This document shows, one piece after another, positions 1 through 7,787 of a stretch of 44,936 bases of DNA. The DNA is from Bdellovibrio sp. CG22_combo_CG10-13_8_21_14_all_39_27 (lineage in GTDB: Bacteria; Bdellovibrionota; Bacteriovoracia; Bacteriovoracales; Bacteriovoracaceae). Positions within the stretch are counted from its first letter, which is position 1; each line of letters begins with the position of its first letter. The translations under genes were made by a program, and so were the position numbers. The stretch is from NCBI GenBank assembly GCA_002786715.1, contig PCTW01000038.1, positions 1-44,936 of the forward strand, read 5' to 3'. Under the pieces are notes generated by a model, which worked only from the letters and a program-made list of their open reading frames with translations, ran no database searches and was not told the DNA's origin.

Positions 1-2
1 TA

Positions 3-494
3 ATTCTTTTTCTTTTTTTGTCATCGCCGCTTTTTTCAGAGCCAACGATGCCACTGTTCCGTTGTGACAGAGGAAATCTAGATAGATCAAGTTCAGACCA
101 ACTTTTGCGAATCGTTAGCAATCACCCATTCTACAGCCTGGCCAATAAGCGTTCGAGTCTTGTTGCTTGTCGTGTTTCTGCAAATAGTGGTGAGTTGAGA
201 TTTAATCTTGGTGATGTCATTAGATTTGATTTCTCAGATGTGTCTCCTGGCGCAGAGATTATTCTCTCAAGCGGCATTCGAGAAAGACGAGCTTACACTA
301 TTGGAATGAGTGCTCTCTCGACATTGACCAATCAACCTTGCGTTGAAAAAAATCAAAAACCTACTCAGACACGCGAAAATAAAGAGATGGAGCAAAAAAC
401 TAAAGTCTACTGGTGTTCTGATCTCGCAGCATTCTCAATTACAATTAATAAAAATGGTCAGGCACAAAACATTCGCGCATGGATGGTTCATTAA
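3..494 (+). CDS. Exported protein of unknown function, 5' end outside the window
   Basis: The reading frame is already open at base 3 and its first codons encode a hydrophobic stretch (ILFLFLSSPLFSEP) that looks like the core and end of a signal peptide. No ribosome binding site precedes the internal TTG at 18, so the true start probably lies upstream of the window. The mature part, about 155 residues, has no motif I recognise; it holds a few cysteines and a polar stretch near residue 110. It ends 39 bases before the ABC transporter genes on the same strand and might share their transcript. The protein is probably periplasmic, but its function is unknown. Confidence 0.6.
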   Translation: MLFLFLSSPLFSEPTMPLFRCDRGNLDRSSSDQLLRIVSNHPFYSLANKRSSLVACRVSANSGELRFNLGDVIRFDFSDVSPGAEIILSSGIRERRAYTIGMSALSTLTNQPCVEKNQKPTQTRENKEMEQKTKVYWCSDLAAFSITINKNGQAQNIRAWMVH

Positions 495-533
495 AAACTT
501 TTCATAAGTCAATTTTCTCTCTAGCATACTAAT

Positions 534-1262
534 GTGATATCAATAACCAATCTTCAGTTTTCTTTTGAGAACCTTGCCGTAATTCATCAGCTGAGTCTCA
601 ATATTAGTGGTAATTCAATTCATGGGCTCATTGGTGCAAGTGGTTCTGGTAAATCAACACTTTTAAGATTAATCGCGGGGCTTCTTCAGCCTAAGCAAGG
701 CGAGATAAGAATCAAATGGCCAAGAGAAGTTGAAGATGCAAAATATCTTTCTCAAAAGTTAGGTTTTGTTATTCAAGATGGGGGACTTTTTCCTCATATG
801 AACGTCGTTGATAATATGACATTAATGGCGACAATGTTGAATTGGAGTTCCGTCGAAATCAAAAATAGGGTTGACGAGCTCATAAGTCTGACTAATTTTG
901 ACACTCAATTACTCACTAAAAAAATAACACAGATTAGTGGGGGGCAAAGACAAAGACTGAGTTTGATGAGGGCCCTCTTTTTAAAGCCTCCTCTCTTATT
1001 AATGGATGAACCTCTTGGTGCTCTTGATCCGTTGCTTAGATCGGAAATTCAGCACGATCTAAAAACTATTCTAAAAAAATTAAAAACAACTGCAGTTCTA
1101 GTGACTCACGACCTCCCAGAGGCTTCATTTCTTTGTGATCAAATTTCTTTATTAAAAGATGGTCAGTTAGAGCAGAGCTGTTCCATTTCAGATTTTTTTT
1201 CGAAGCCAAAAACTGATTATGTAAAAAAATATATCGACTCGCAAAGGATGATTGGATCATGA
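534..1262 (+). CDS. ABC transporter ATP-binding protein, osmoprotectant (OpuCA/OsmV) type
   Basis: This is the cytoplasmic ATPase of an importer, probably for glycine betaine, choline or a related compound. All ATPase motifs are visible in 242 residues: Walker A GASGSGKST at 34-42, Q-loop near 81, signature ISGGQRQR at 134-141, Walker B LLLMDEP at 154-160 and the switch histidine in VTHD at 192. The C-terminal CBS pair of many ProV/OpuAA proteins is absent. The start is GTG at 534, with no clear Shine-Dalgarno sequence. Its stop overlaps the start of the next gene (ATGA, 1259-1262), so the two are translationally coupled. Substrate class is inferred from the partner, which carries the binding domain. 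Confidence 0.9.
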   Translation: MISITNLQFSFENLAVIHQLSLNISGNSIHGLIGASGSGKSTLLRLIAGLLQPKQGEIRIKWPREVEDAKYLSQKLGFVIQDGGLFPHMNVVDNMTLMATMLNWSSVEIKNRVDELISLTNFDTQLLTKKITQISGGQRQRLSLMRALFLKPPLLLMDEPLGALDPLLRSEIQHDLKTILKKLKTTAVLVTHDLPEASFLCDQISLLKDGQLEQSCSISDFFSKPKTDYVKKYIDSQRMIGS

Positions 1263-2689
1263 AAATCCTATTTGCGTTTATCATAAGCTTTGCTTGCATG
1301 GCCCAAGAAGTAAAAGTGGGGTCAAAAGCTTTTACCGAAGGTTATCTACTTGCAGAGTATCTCTCTCAACACTTAGAGATGAGCCATGGTACTAAAGTAG
1401 AACGAAAGTTTGGACTTGGTTCAACTGGTATTGTGGTTGAAGCCATTAACAATAATGAAATTGATCTCTATCCTGAATACACCGGAACTATTACTAAAGA
1501 CATTTTAAAAAGTAAGAAAGCTTTGAGCATTGAGGAGATTAATTCTGAATTAGCTCCGATGGGACTCATGATTTCACAGAGCTTAGGTTTTAATAATACG
1601 TATGCTTTAGCAATGGATCGAACTCTCGCTGAAAAAATGGGCATCCAGAAGCTCAGTCAATTGTCACAATTTAGAAAATTGCGCTTCGCTTTTTCTCATG
1701 AATTTATGGGGAGATCTGATGGTTGGGAAGGGTTAGCGAAAACCTATAAGCTTAAGGGGATTCGACCTGAATCGATGCAGCACAATCTTGCTTATGAAGC
1801 GTTGAAAGAAAAAAAAGTCGATGTCATTGAAGTCTATACGACAGATGCAGCCATTGACCGCATGGATTTAACCATTTTGAAAGATGATCGATCGTATTTT
1901 CCATCCTATCTCGCCGTCATTTTGGCCAGAGTTGAATGGGTAAAAGCTCACCCTCAGCTTTGGGAATTGTTGAAAAATCTCGAAAATAAACTCGATGAAA
2001 GAAAAATGACTTCCCTTAATTCACAGGTTGAAATTGATAAGAAAACTTTTGCTGACGTTATTTCAACTTTCCTTGGAAATAATTCAACCAAGACTCCTGT
2101 GCGAAACATTTTGTGGCAGAAAACGTTAGAGCATTTAGTCTTAGTTCTCATACCGCTCTTTTTCGCTATTATCATCGGAATCCCGCTGGGATTTTGGTCG
2201 TTTCATTCACCAAAGGCATCCCATTTTCTCGTTTCATTAACAGGTATCTTTCAGACCATTCCTTCACTTGCTTTGTTATGTTTTCTCATTCCTCTTTTTG
2301 GAGTGGGATGGAAGCCTGCCTTGGTGGCCCTTTTTCTTTATTCCTTACTTCCAATCGTTTTAAATACGATTGGTGGGTTAAGGGCCATTCCTCAATCTTT
2401 GCATGAGTCGGCGACAGTTCTTGGTCTGAATGGTCGTGAAAAAACGTTGAAAATTGATCTTCCACTCGCTTATCCGTCAATTATGGTGGGAATTCAAAAT
2501 GCTTTGATTACAGGTATTGGCACTGCAACTTTAGCGGCATTGATTGGTGCCGGTGGATATGGTCAATTGATTGTGACTGGATTAGCAGTCAACGATATTT
2601 CAAAAATTATTCAAGGAGCCTGGCCAGCAGCTGCCATGGCCTTAGTTTTTCAAATTTTCTTTTCTCTTATACATAAAATTAAAAAATAG
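1259..2689 (+). CDS. Fused substrate-binding protein and permease of an osmoprotectant-type ABC importer
   Basis: Residues 1-15 form a signal peptide with likely cleavage after CMA. Residues about 17-275 are an OpuAC/OsmF-like binding domain: VKVGSKAFTEGYLLAE at its start and YPEYTGT at 71-77, the hallmark of betaine/choline/carnitine binding proteins. Residues about 290-470 are a permease with five or so membrane helices and the ATPase-contacting loop around 380-405 (ESATVLGLNGREKTLKIDLP). The best-known fused proteins of this family (BilEB, ProWX) carry the permease first and the binding domain last; here the order is reversed, so export of an N-terminal domain must be followed by membrane insertion. 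The stop codon lies within the stem of the terminator used by the opposing gene. Confidence 0.9.
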   Translation: MKILFAFIISFACMAQEVKVGSKAFTEGYLLAEYLSQHLEMSHGTKVERKFGLGSTGIVVEAINNNEIDLYPEYTGTITKDILKSKKALSIEEINSELAPMGLMISQSLGFNNTYALAMDRTLAEKMGIQKLSQLSQFRKLRFAFSHEFMGRSDGWEGLAKTYKLKGIRPESMQHNLAYEALKEKKVDVIEVYTTDAAIDRMDLTILKDDRSYFPSYLAVILARVEWVKAHPQLWELLKNLENKLDERKMTSLNSQVEIDKKTFADVISTFLGNNSTKTPVRNILWQKTLEHLVLVLIPLFFAIIIGIPLGFWSFHSPKASHFLVSLTGIFQTIPSLALLCFLIPLFGVGWKPALVALFLYSLLPIVLNTIGGLRAIPQSLHESATVLGLNGREKTLKIDLPLAYPSIMVGIQNALITGIGTATLAALIGAGGYGQLIVTGLAVNDISKIIQGAWPAAAMALVFQIFFSLIHKIKK

Positions 2690-2711
2690 GACCCGCTATT
2701 CAACGGGTCCT
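2678..2711 (-). terminator. Intrinsic terminator of the DUF1854 operon
   Basis: An 8-bp perfect stem (2688-2695 with 2704-2711, AGGACCCG / CGGGTCCT) has an 8-base loop. Read on the minus strand it is followed by a T-rich run, as in a Rho-independent terminator. On the plus strand no T-run follows, so it serves mainly the minus-strand genes. Its left arm overlaps the TAG stop codon (2687-2689) of the plus-strand permease gene. Confidence 0.85.
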
Positions 2712-2717
2712 AAATGA

Positions 2718-3176
2718 TTAAGCAATGTAAGGCTCTAGGAGCTTGAGACTCTTTCGATCCATGGACTCAAGGTCTTCAATTAAAAAGAGATCGCCCGATA
2801 AATCTTTAATCAAAATTCTTCCGTCATCCATAATATCTGGCCAATCTTCAAGTTTTGTTTGAAAAAGCTTTTTCCCAATATTGGTTTCTACATCAAAATG
2901 TCGCAGCTCCACATCCTCCTCGACGTGATTGACACTCGTAATGCGAATAATAAAGTTACTCATTTTCCAAAACTCTTCGAAAATGGATCTATTCTCAGGA
3001 TCTAAATCATCAAGACTTTCAAGCAAGACCAATTCATTATCCTCACTGTCCCTGATAGAGAAGAATTGCTTATCTTCACTCCAGGGGAAACAGGACTTGA
3101 TATGGGCCTCAATCTCTCGTCCTTCTGTTAAAAGAAAGAGCCGACCTTGGTGTATTTTAAATGTTGCACTCAACAT
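2718..3176 (-). CDS. DUF1854 family protein, partner of the adjacent ABC exporter
   Basis: The 152-residue protein matches the DUF1854 pattern: an acidic block LLESLDDLDPENR, then FIIRITSVNHVEEDVELRHF, and a closing LFLIEDLESMDRKSLKLLEP. I recall DUF1854 proteins being found beside an ABC exporter in cyanophycin-associated gene sets; the biochemical role is not established. I chose ATG at 3176 because AAGGAG lies seven bases before it and it sits one base after the stop of the upstream ABC gene. A longer frame starting at 3248 would overlap the exporter gene by 71 bases and has no such signal. No cyanophycin synthetase gene is in this window. Confidence 0.85.
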   Translation of the reverse strand: MLSATFKIHQGRLFLLTEGREIEAHIKSCFPWSEDKQFFSIRDSEDNELVLLESLDDLDPENRSIFEEFWKMSNFIIRITSVNHVEEDVELRHFDVETNIGKKLFQTKLEDWPDIMDDGRILIKDLSGDLFLIEDLESMDRKSLKLLEPYIA

Positions 3177-3177
3177 A

Positions 3178-5427
3178 CTATTCTCCTTTAACGAACTCGG
3201 CATTGAGTTCGCTCTGCATGTGATGGAGCTTGGCGTATTCTCCATCAACTAATTGTAAAAGTTCCTGATGTGTCCCTGATTCAACGATTTCTCCTTTCTT
3301 GATCACAATCAAGCGATCAGCTTTTTGAAGAGTCGATAATCTATGGGCCACAGCAAAAACGGTTCGACCTTTGGCAAGACGATCAAGGGCCTCTTGTATC
3401 TTGCGTTCAGTTTCTGTATCCACGGCGGAAGTGGCTTCATCTAAGATCAAAATCTTAGGATCGGCTAGAATCGCGCGGGCAATAGAAACTCTTTGGCGCT
3501 CACCTCCAGATAGGGTATGACCCCTCTCTCCAATGACAGTGTCGTATCCAAAGGGTAAGCGCATGATAAAATCATGAGCGTTTCCGTCTTTGGAAGCTGA
3601 GATGATCTCTTTCAAGCTCGCCTCAGGCCTCGCATAGGCAATGTTCTCAGCGATTGATCCGTGAAAGAGGTAAGGTTCTTGAAGAACCATCCCAATTGAT
3701 TTTTTGAGTGATGACGTTTCAATCTCTTTCACATCAACACCATCGATTGTGATTTGACCGTTGGTCACATCATAAAATCGTGCAATCAATTTTGTGATGG
3801 TTGATTTACCACCACCACTTTCACCAACGAGACCAATCATCTCACCCTGCTTAACGCTAAAGCTCATGTTTTTAAGCACTGTACGAACACCGTCGTAGCT
3901 GTAGAACACATTTTTGAATTCAATATTTCCTTTGATGTCACTCAAGACAATGGGAGATTTTGATTCAAAAATTGAAGGCTGTGCATCGAGAATTTCAAAA
4001 ATTCTATAAGCACTTGAGATCGCCCTGTTCAACATTCTCGTCACCTGACCAATGATTTCAATCGGCTGACTGAACATGGTCATGTAAAGGAGAAACGAAA
4101 CAAAAACACCTGCTGTTAAAGTTGGATCACTACTTACAAGTTTTGGAAAGGCCAGCGACCAAGTCAAAACGGTAATGGCGTGAATCCCTAACATCAACTT
4201 TGGCCAAAACTTTGTCCAAGACAAATGAACGTTAAAAAATTCATTTGTCACTCGATCAAGTTTTTGGTGAAAGCGCTTCTTCTCTCGTTCCTCCTGGTTA
4301 AAGGCCTTAACGACCTGAATCCCTGGAATTGTGTCTGACAATACACTCGTTACGTCAGACCACTTTCTCCAACAACGAATGAAAATTCGCTTCATTCGTT
4401 CTCCATGAAAATAGATGGAGATCAAAAGCAGAGGCACCGGTATCGTCATCGTTAAACCCAATAAAGGGTTAAGCGTAATCAATACTATCGCCAAAGAAGT
4501 CAGCATCATGATTGAAACTGAAACTTCGACAATACCAAAAGCAATAAAATCCCAAATCCGATCAGTGTCCGAGCTCACTCGAGTAATGATGGAACCACTG
4601 TGCTTTTTAGCAAAGAAATCCAAACCTAGAGTTTGCAAATGACTATAAAGTTCAATTCGCAAATCATAGGCGACCTTTTCACCTAAAATGCTCATCTTGC
4701 GAAGTCTTATCCACATGAATAATTCCTTCATGGCATAAGATACAGCAAGTGTGGCAATCAATATCCAACCGATCTTCATGGCTTCTGCGAGATCAAGTTT
4801 GCCATCTTGAAAAGGTTTCACCACGTGGTCGATCACCTTTCCTGAAACATAGGGAGGAACTAGACCAATAAGTGTTGCTCCAAAGGCACCACACGCTCCC
4901 CAGGCCAAATCTTTTCGATAAGGCTTGAGATAGGTGAGAAGTCGTCCAAGCGTTTGCCGATCTTCAACTTTCCCAGAGCTTTGAGCTTCGACTACTTTCT
5001 GAGTAATCATTTTCTGGTATTGAGAATCAGCATCGAGCTTGTCCCATAAAGCGTGAGAATTTTTGCTCACAATCTCTTCGAGATAAAACTTAATCTGACT
5101 CAACATTGGTTTTTGTCTCAATGTCGAATTCACTCGCAGGAGAGGCGGGAGATCATGGGCCTTAATAAAAGTAAGGCTGGTGCTACTTAAAGAGTCACTC
5201 TCTTTGATAGAGGCGATCTCAGCGAGCTTGATCTCACGCTCAATGCTTTTGCCTACGATATAGAGGTTGTCCCTGCCAATGACCAACCACTGCTGGTTAG
5301 ATTCATATTGAGAGTCGAGATCGACAAACGAATAAAGAATAATCTTGTCGTTTATAGATTCTCTGATCCATTGGGGGAGCTTTTCCTCCTGTCCTAAAAA
5401 TTGTCTGAAAAATAATTCTGTCTTCAC
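3178..5427 (-). CDS. ABC exporter (fused permease and ATPase) with an extra N-terminal domain
   Basis: The 749-residue protein is a half-transporter of the type-IV exporter fold and should act as a dimer. Residues about 170-465 carry the six-helix membrane domain. The ATPase follows: Walker A GESGGGKST at 535-543, Q-loop VLQEPYLF near 583, signature LSGGERQR at 639-646, Walker B ILILDEA at 659-665 and switch histidine 695. The first 160 residues are unusual for this class; the pattern WLVIGRDNLYIVG followed by EIKLAEIASIKES is reminiscent of a bacterial PH-like domain, which is an inference from pattern only. The start is GTG at 5427 behind AAGGAA. The substrate is unknown; the DUF1854 partner suggests the cyanophycin-associated ABC family. 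Confidence 0.92.
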   Translation of the reverse strand: MKTELFFRQFLGQEEKLPQWIRESINDKIILYSFVDLDSQYESNQQWLVIGRDNLYIVGKSIEREIKLAEIASIKESDSLSSTSLTFIKAHDLPPLLRVNSTLRQKPMLSQIKFYLEEIVSKNSHALWDKLDADSQYQKMITQKVVEAQSSGKVEDRQTLGRLLTYLKPYRKDLAWGACGAFGATLIGLVPPYVSGKVIDHVVKPFQDGKLDLAEAMKIGWILIATLAVSYAMKELFMWIRLRKMSILGEKVAYDLRIELYSHLQTLGLDFFAKKHSGSIITRVSSDTDRIWDFIAFGIVEVSVSIMMLTSLAIVLITLNPLLGLTMTIPVPLLLISIYFHGERMKRIFIRCWRKWSDVTSVLSDTIPGIQVVKAFNQEEREKKRFHQKLDRVTNEFFNVHLSWTKFWPKLMLGIHAITVLTWSLAFPKLVSSDPTLTAGVFVSFLLYMTMFSQPIEIIGQVTRMLNRAISSAYRIFEILDAQPSIFESKSPIVLSDIKGNIEFKNVFYSYDGVRTVLKNMSFSVKQGEMIGLVGESGGGKSTITKLIARFYDVTNGQITIDGVDVKEIETSSLKKSIGMVLQEPYLFHGSIAENIAYARPEASLKEIISASKDGNAHDFIMRLPFGYDTVIGERGHTLSGGERQRVSIARAILADPKILILDEATSAVDTETERKIQEALDRLAKGRTVFAVAHRLSTLQKADRLIVIKKGEIVESGTHQELLQLVDGEYAKLHHMQSELNAEFVKGE

Positions 5428-5448
5428 TTAAAAATTCCTTGTTAAAAA

Positions 5449-5715
5449 TTAAAAAAACCTACTGGGTGGATGCGAGAATGGGAAAGGTCCAACACTAGCT
5501 TGGGGGATTTCAAAATCCTCTCTGTGTTGCGGACTCTTTCTCAAGACAAGCTTGGGCCTCTCTAAAAAGAAGCGCATGATCCACCATCCGAACTTAAGTA
5601 ACTCATTACTGCTTATGTGCAATAACCTGACTAAGTTTCGAGCTGCTCTCAAACTATTTGAGGCCAACTCTTTTGACTCTTGGGCAAGAGCACTCATGAC
5701 TAAAAACTGTTCCAT
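5449..5715 (-). CDS. Small protein of unknown function upstream of the ABC exporter
   Basis: This 88-residue protein starts with ATG behind a clear Shine-Dalgarno sequence (TTAGGAG, about seven bases upstream) and ends 21 bases before the exporter gene on the same strand, so it is very likely a real member of that operon. It has a helical first half rich in Ala, Ser, Leu and Arg, a short hydrophobic patch around FGWWIMRFF (residues 42-50) that may be amphipathic and membrane-associated, and a proline- and phenylalanine-rich tail. I do not recognise the family. A role in regulating or assembling the exporter is only a guess from position. Confidence 0.7.
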   Translation of the reverse strand: MEQFLVMSALAQESKELASNSLRAARNLVRLLHISSNELLKFGWWIMRFFLERPKLVLRKSPQHREDFEIPQASVGPFPFSHPPSRFF

Positions 5716-5853
5716 ATAAAACTCCTAAAAAATTTAAGTTAGTAATTACCCAGAAAATCTGTGGTAAATAGTTGAATGTTGAGACGACAAGACGAACGGG
5801 CGCCTAGGTCAGTCTTGAGACCTCAAACAATCGTAAATGGTGTGATAATTTTG

Positions 5854-5976
5854 TTAGTGTTGCAGCTGATAGCTGAACGTAAACATGCCACGCGGTGGCT
5901 TAATTGTGATCAGTCCGGAGACAACCGCAATAGTATTTACGCCGATCGAAATCAGTGCCGTATTATTACTATTCAT
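5854..5976 (-). CDS. Small membrane peptide, 40 residues
   Basis: A short gene read on the minus strand: ATG at 5976, TAA at 5854-5856. GGAGGT lies six bases before the start, a near-perfect ribosome binding site, and a good promoter lies just upstream. The peptide begins MNSNNTALISIGVNT, has one hydrophobic segment at residues 7-25 that would span the membrane, and ends in a basic/aromatic tail (PPRGMFTFSYQLQH). It lies 138 bases before the 88-residue gene on the same strand, so it may head the exporter operon. No family is recognised. Support comes from promoter, ribosome site and membrane segment together; conservation is untested. Confidence 0.6.
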   Translation of the reverse strand: MNSNNTALISIGVNTIAVVSGLITIKPPRGMFTFSYQLQH

Positions 5977-6015
5977 GGTGCTACCTCCAGTCTTACTATT
6001 AGACTTAATGGTAGC

Positions 6016-6043
6016 AGAATAAACGAAATTAATTTTTTGTCAA
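6016..6043 (-). promoter_or_regulatory. Sigma-70-type promoter for the 40-residue peptide gene
   Basis: On the minus strand TTGACA (6043-6038) is followed after 16 bases by TATTCT (6021-6016). The -35 box is a perfect match and the -10 box matches four of six. The predicted transcript start is near 6009, giving a leader of about 33 bases before the ATG at 5976. Confidence 0.65.
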
Positions 6044-6093
6044 CCCCGGTATTATTTTGTTTTTGTCAGAGGTAAAAAGACATTTCGAATGAG

Positions 6094-7086
6094 TTAGCTC
6101 GCACACATTCCCTGCCAACCTTTAATTTGTTTTTCAACTTTTGACTGAAGAATTTCACAGCGAGGTGTATAAGAATAATAAAGTGAGCCACCTCTAAGAG
6201 TATCGATCACACTTGGAGCAATATCACTTTCAAAGGCAGGACATCCATATGATCTTCCCATAATATCTGAGACATCGTTGTACCAAGCTCCATGCATAAC
6301 GACTCCTTGAGCGAGAGCTTCATCGTTAACTTCAGGAGAGAGCCCAACCATTCTTAGTCCGTTATTTTTATTCGAATCAAGGTACGGCCATTCACGAACT
6401 TGTTTTCCATTAACAGACTTCATTCGTTCATGTTTCTTAGACTTGTAGAGTTCTTTGGTCATAAAGAATCCTGCTCGAGTCATATTTTCACGGCTAGTAA
6501 TATTGTTACCGTGATGACACTTGTCGATCATCCCATCGTGGTCAAGATCTCCAGATTTAGTACCATTTTTGTCTCCACTGCCGTGAGATACCTTTTCTTT
6601 TCGAACTTGCCCTGTTTGCATGTCGAGAATATAAAATCTTTTTTGATTTGATCGTTGAGAATAATCAGCAATTGAAACATATCTTTGCTTATTTAAATCA
6701 CCCTTATTTTTATTATAAAAGAAAAGGGCTTGCTTAAGAGGCTTTTCAGGGACTCCTGCTGATTTGAATTTATTAAAGTGCGTACAGACTGGTGTGTTTA
6801 TTTTGGCGGCTACGGCCTCAGCATCAGAAGCGGCTGGAGGGTGAAGCTCTGAACAGGTCTTGCAAATATCTCTTTGAGGATCAATTGCTCTAACAACTTC
6901 ATCGCTACTTGGAAAAGTTGTGCCATTTTTAGTTAAATTATCTAACTCGCCCTGGATGCGAGGACTTGCGGTGCTTTGGGCCGCCAAAGCGGCATAGTCA
7001 TTGCCCATTTGATCGCCGTCGGTAACACAACCAGCTGAGAACGAAATTATAAATGAAAATAATAAAAAACTTCTTCTTAACACCAT
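6094..7086 (-). CDS. L,D-transpeptidase-like lipoprotein (YkuD_2 type murein enzyme)
   Basis: The 330-residue protein begins with a lipoprotein signal peptide ending FSAGC, so it should be lipid-anchored in the envelope. The catalytic region near the C-terminus shows VMHGAWYND followed by GRSYGCPAF, the His and Cys motif of L,D-transpeptidases of the murein-associated YkuD_2 family; the cysteine of YGCPA is the expected nucleophile. Such proteins act on peptidoglycan stem peptides, although this subfamily is poorly characterised. A DHDGMID segment in the middle resembles a calcium-binding loop. I chose ATG at 7086, with AGGG eight bases upstream, over the GTG at 7095. It is transcribed alone, divergent from the GNAT gene. 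Confidence 0.85.
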   Translation of the reverse strand: MVLRRSFLLFSFIISFSAGCVTDGDQMGNDYAALAAQSTASPRIQGELDNLTKNGTTFPSSDEVVRAIDPQRDICKTCSELHPPAASDAEAVAAKINTPVCTHFNKFKSAGVPEKPLKQALFFYNKNKGDLNKQRYVSIADYSQRSNQKRFYILDMQTGQVRKEKVSHGSGDKNGTKSGDLDHDGMIDKCHHGNNITSRENMTRAGFFMTKELYKSKKHERMKSVNGKQVREWPYLDSNKNNGLRMVGLSPEVNDEALAQGVVMHGAWYNDVSDIMGRSYGCPAFESDIAPSVIDTLRGGSLYYSYTPRCEILQSKVEKQIKGWQGMCAS

Positions 7087-7320
7087 CGTCAACACCCTAA
7101 TAACTTGTCGGAATTTAAGCTCAATACATTTATACCAATGATGAGTATTTTTCCTTTAGTATTATGTGTAAATTGTTGAAATGTTGTGAGTTTAGTAGAA
7201 AGGACTGCCTCAACGAATGGGCAATTTGTGACATTTTTAGAATTTGGATTTATTGGTATTAAACTGTGACAGCAAAAATAATCAAAAAGAATTTTTCCAA
7301 ATATCTTAAGAGAGGTCAAA

Positions 7321-7782
7321 ATGCGTTTAGAGAAAATGAATACCGATCAATATGAGCTTTATATTGAAAGAGAAATTCCACTCTATGCCATTGAGACCGC
7401 AAAAAGTCAGGAAATCGAAATGGAAGTCGCTTTAGAAAATTCTCAAAAATCTTTTCACTCGCTACTTCCAAATGGATTAGAAACTGAAAATCAATTTATT
7501 TTCAATATCATTAATGACGAGGATAAAATTGTAGGCGATCTTTGGTTGAATCTTCGCGGAGATAAAAAAAGACGCGTTTATATTTACAATATTGTGATTC
7601 ATGAAAAATTTAGAGGGCAAGGCTTTGGTAAAAAAGCCATGAGCTTGGTGGAAAAATTTGCGCAAGAAAAAAAATGCGAATCGATAGATCTGCACGTCTT
7701 CGGCCACAATAAAACGGCTCGAAACCTCTATGAGTCCATGGGTTTTGGGCCAATTAGTATCGTTATGAGAAAATCTCTCTAA
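7321..7782 (+). CDS. GNAT family N-acetyltransferase
   Basis: The 153-residue protein has the GNAT fold signature: acetyl-CoA pyrophosphate-binding loop RGQGFG at 98-103 after strand YIYNIVIHE, and the C-terminal motif HNKTARNLYESMGF at 129-142. Its substrate (small molecule or protein N-terminus) cannot be told from sequence. The start ATG is preceded by AGAGGT at a good distance. The last 47 bases of this gene are repeated almost exactly about 980 bases downstream, on the far side of the methyltransferase gene. Confidence 0.9.
   Translation: MRLEKMNTDQYELYIEREIPLYAIETAKSQEIEMEVALENSQKSFHSLLPNGLETENQFIFNIINDEDKIVGDLWLNLRGDKKRRVYIYNIVIHEKFRGQGFGKKAMSLVEKFAQEKKCESIDLHVFGHNKTARNLYESMGFGPISIVMRKSL
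7735..7781 (+). repeat. Direct repeat, copy 1 (3' end of the GNAT gene)
   Basis: These 47 bases match 8718-8764 with a single difference (A here, C in the other copy, changing Ile to Leu). Both copies end at a stop codon in the same frame (TAA here, TAG there). The pair brackets the FkbM methyltransferase gene. Confidence 0.9.
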
Positions 7783-7787
7783 AGAAC

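Noticed and set aside
3177-3248. A longer start for the DUF1854 gene at 3248
   Set aside because: It would overlap the ABC gene by 71 bases; the ATG at 3176 has AAGGAG and follows the ABC stop by one base.
5776-6075. A 99-residue frame on the plus strand opposite the 40-residue peptide gene
   Set aside because: It has no ribosome site or recognisable domain, while the minus strand at the same place has promoter, ribosome site and a membrane peptide.
7089-7319. A 76-residue minus-strand frame between the transpeptidase and GNAT genes
   Set aside because: It sits in the divergent promoter region, with no ribosome site or domain; the region more likely holds the promoters.
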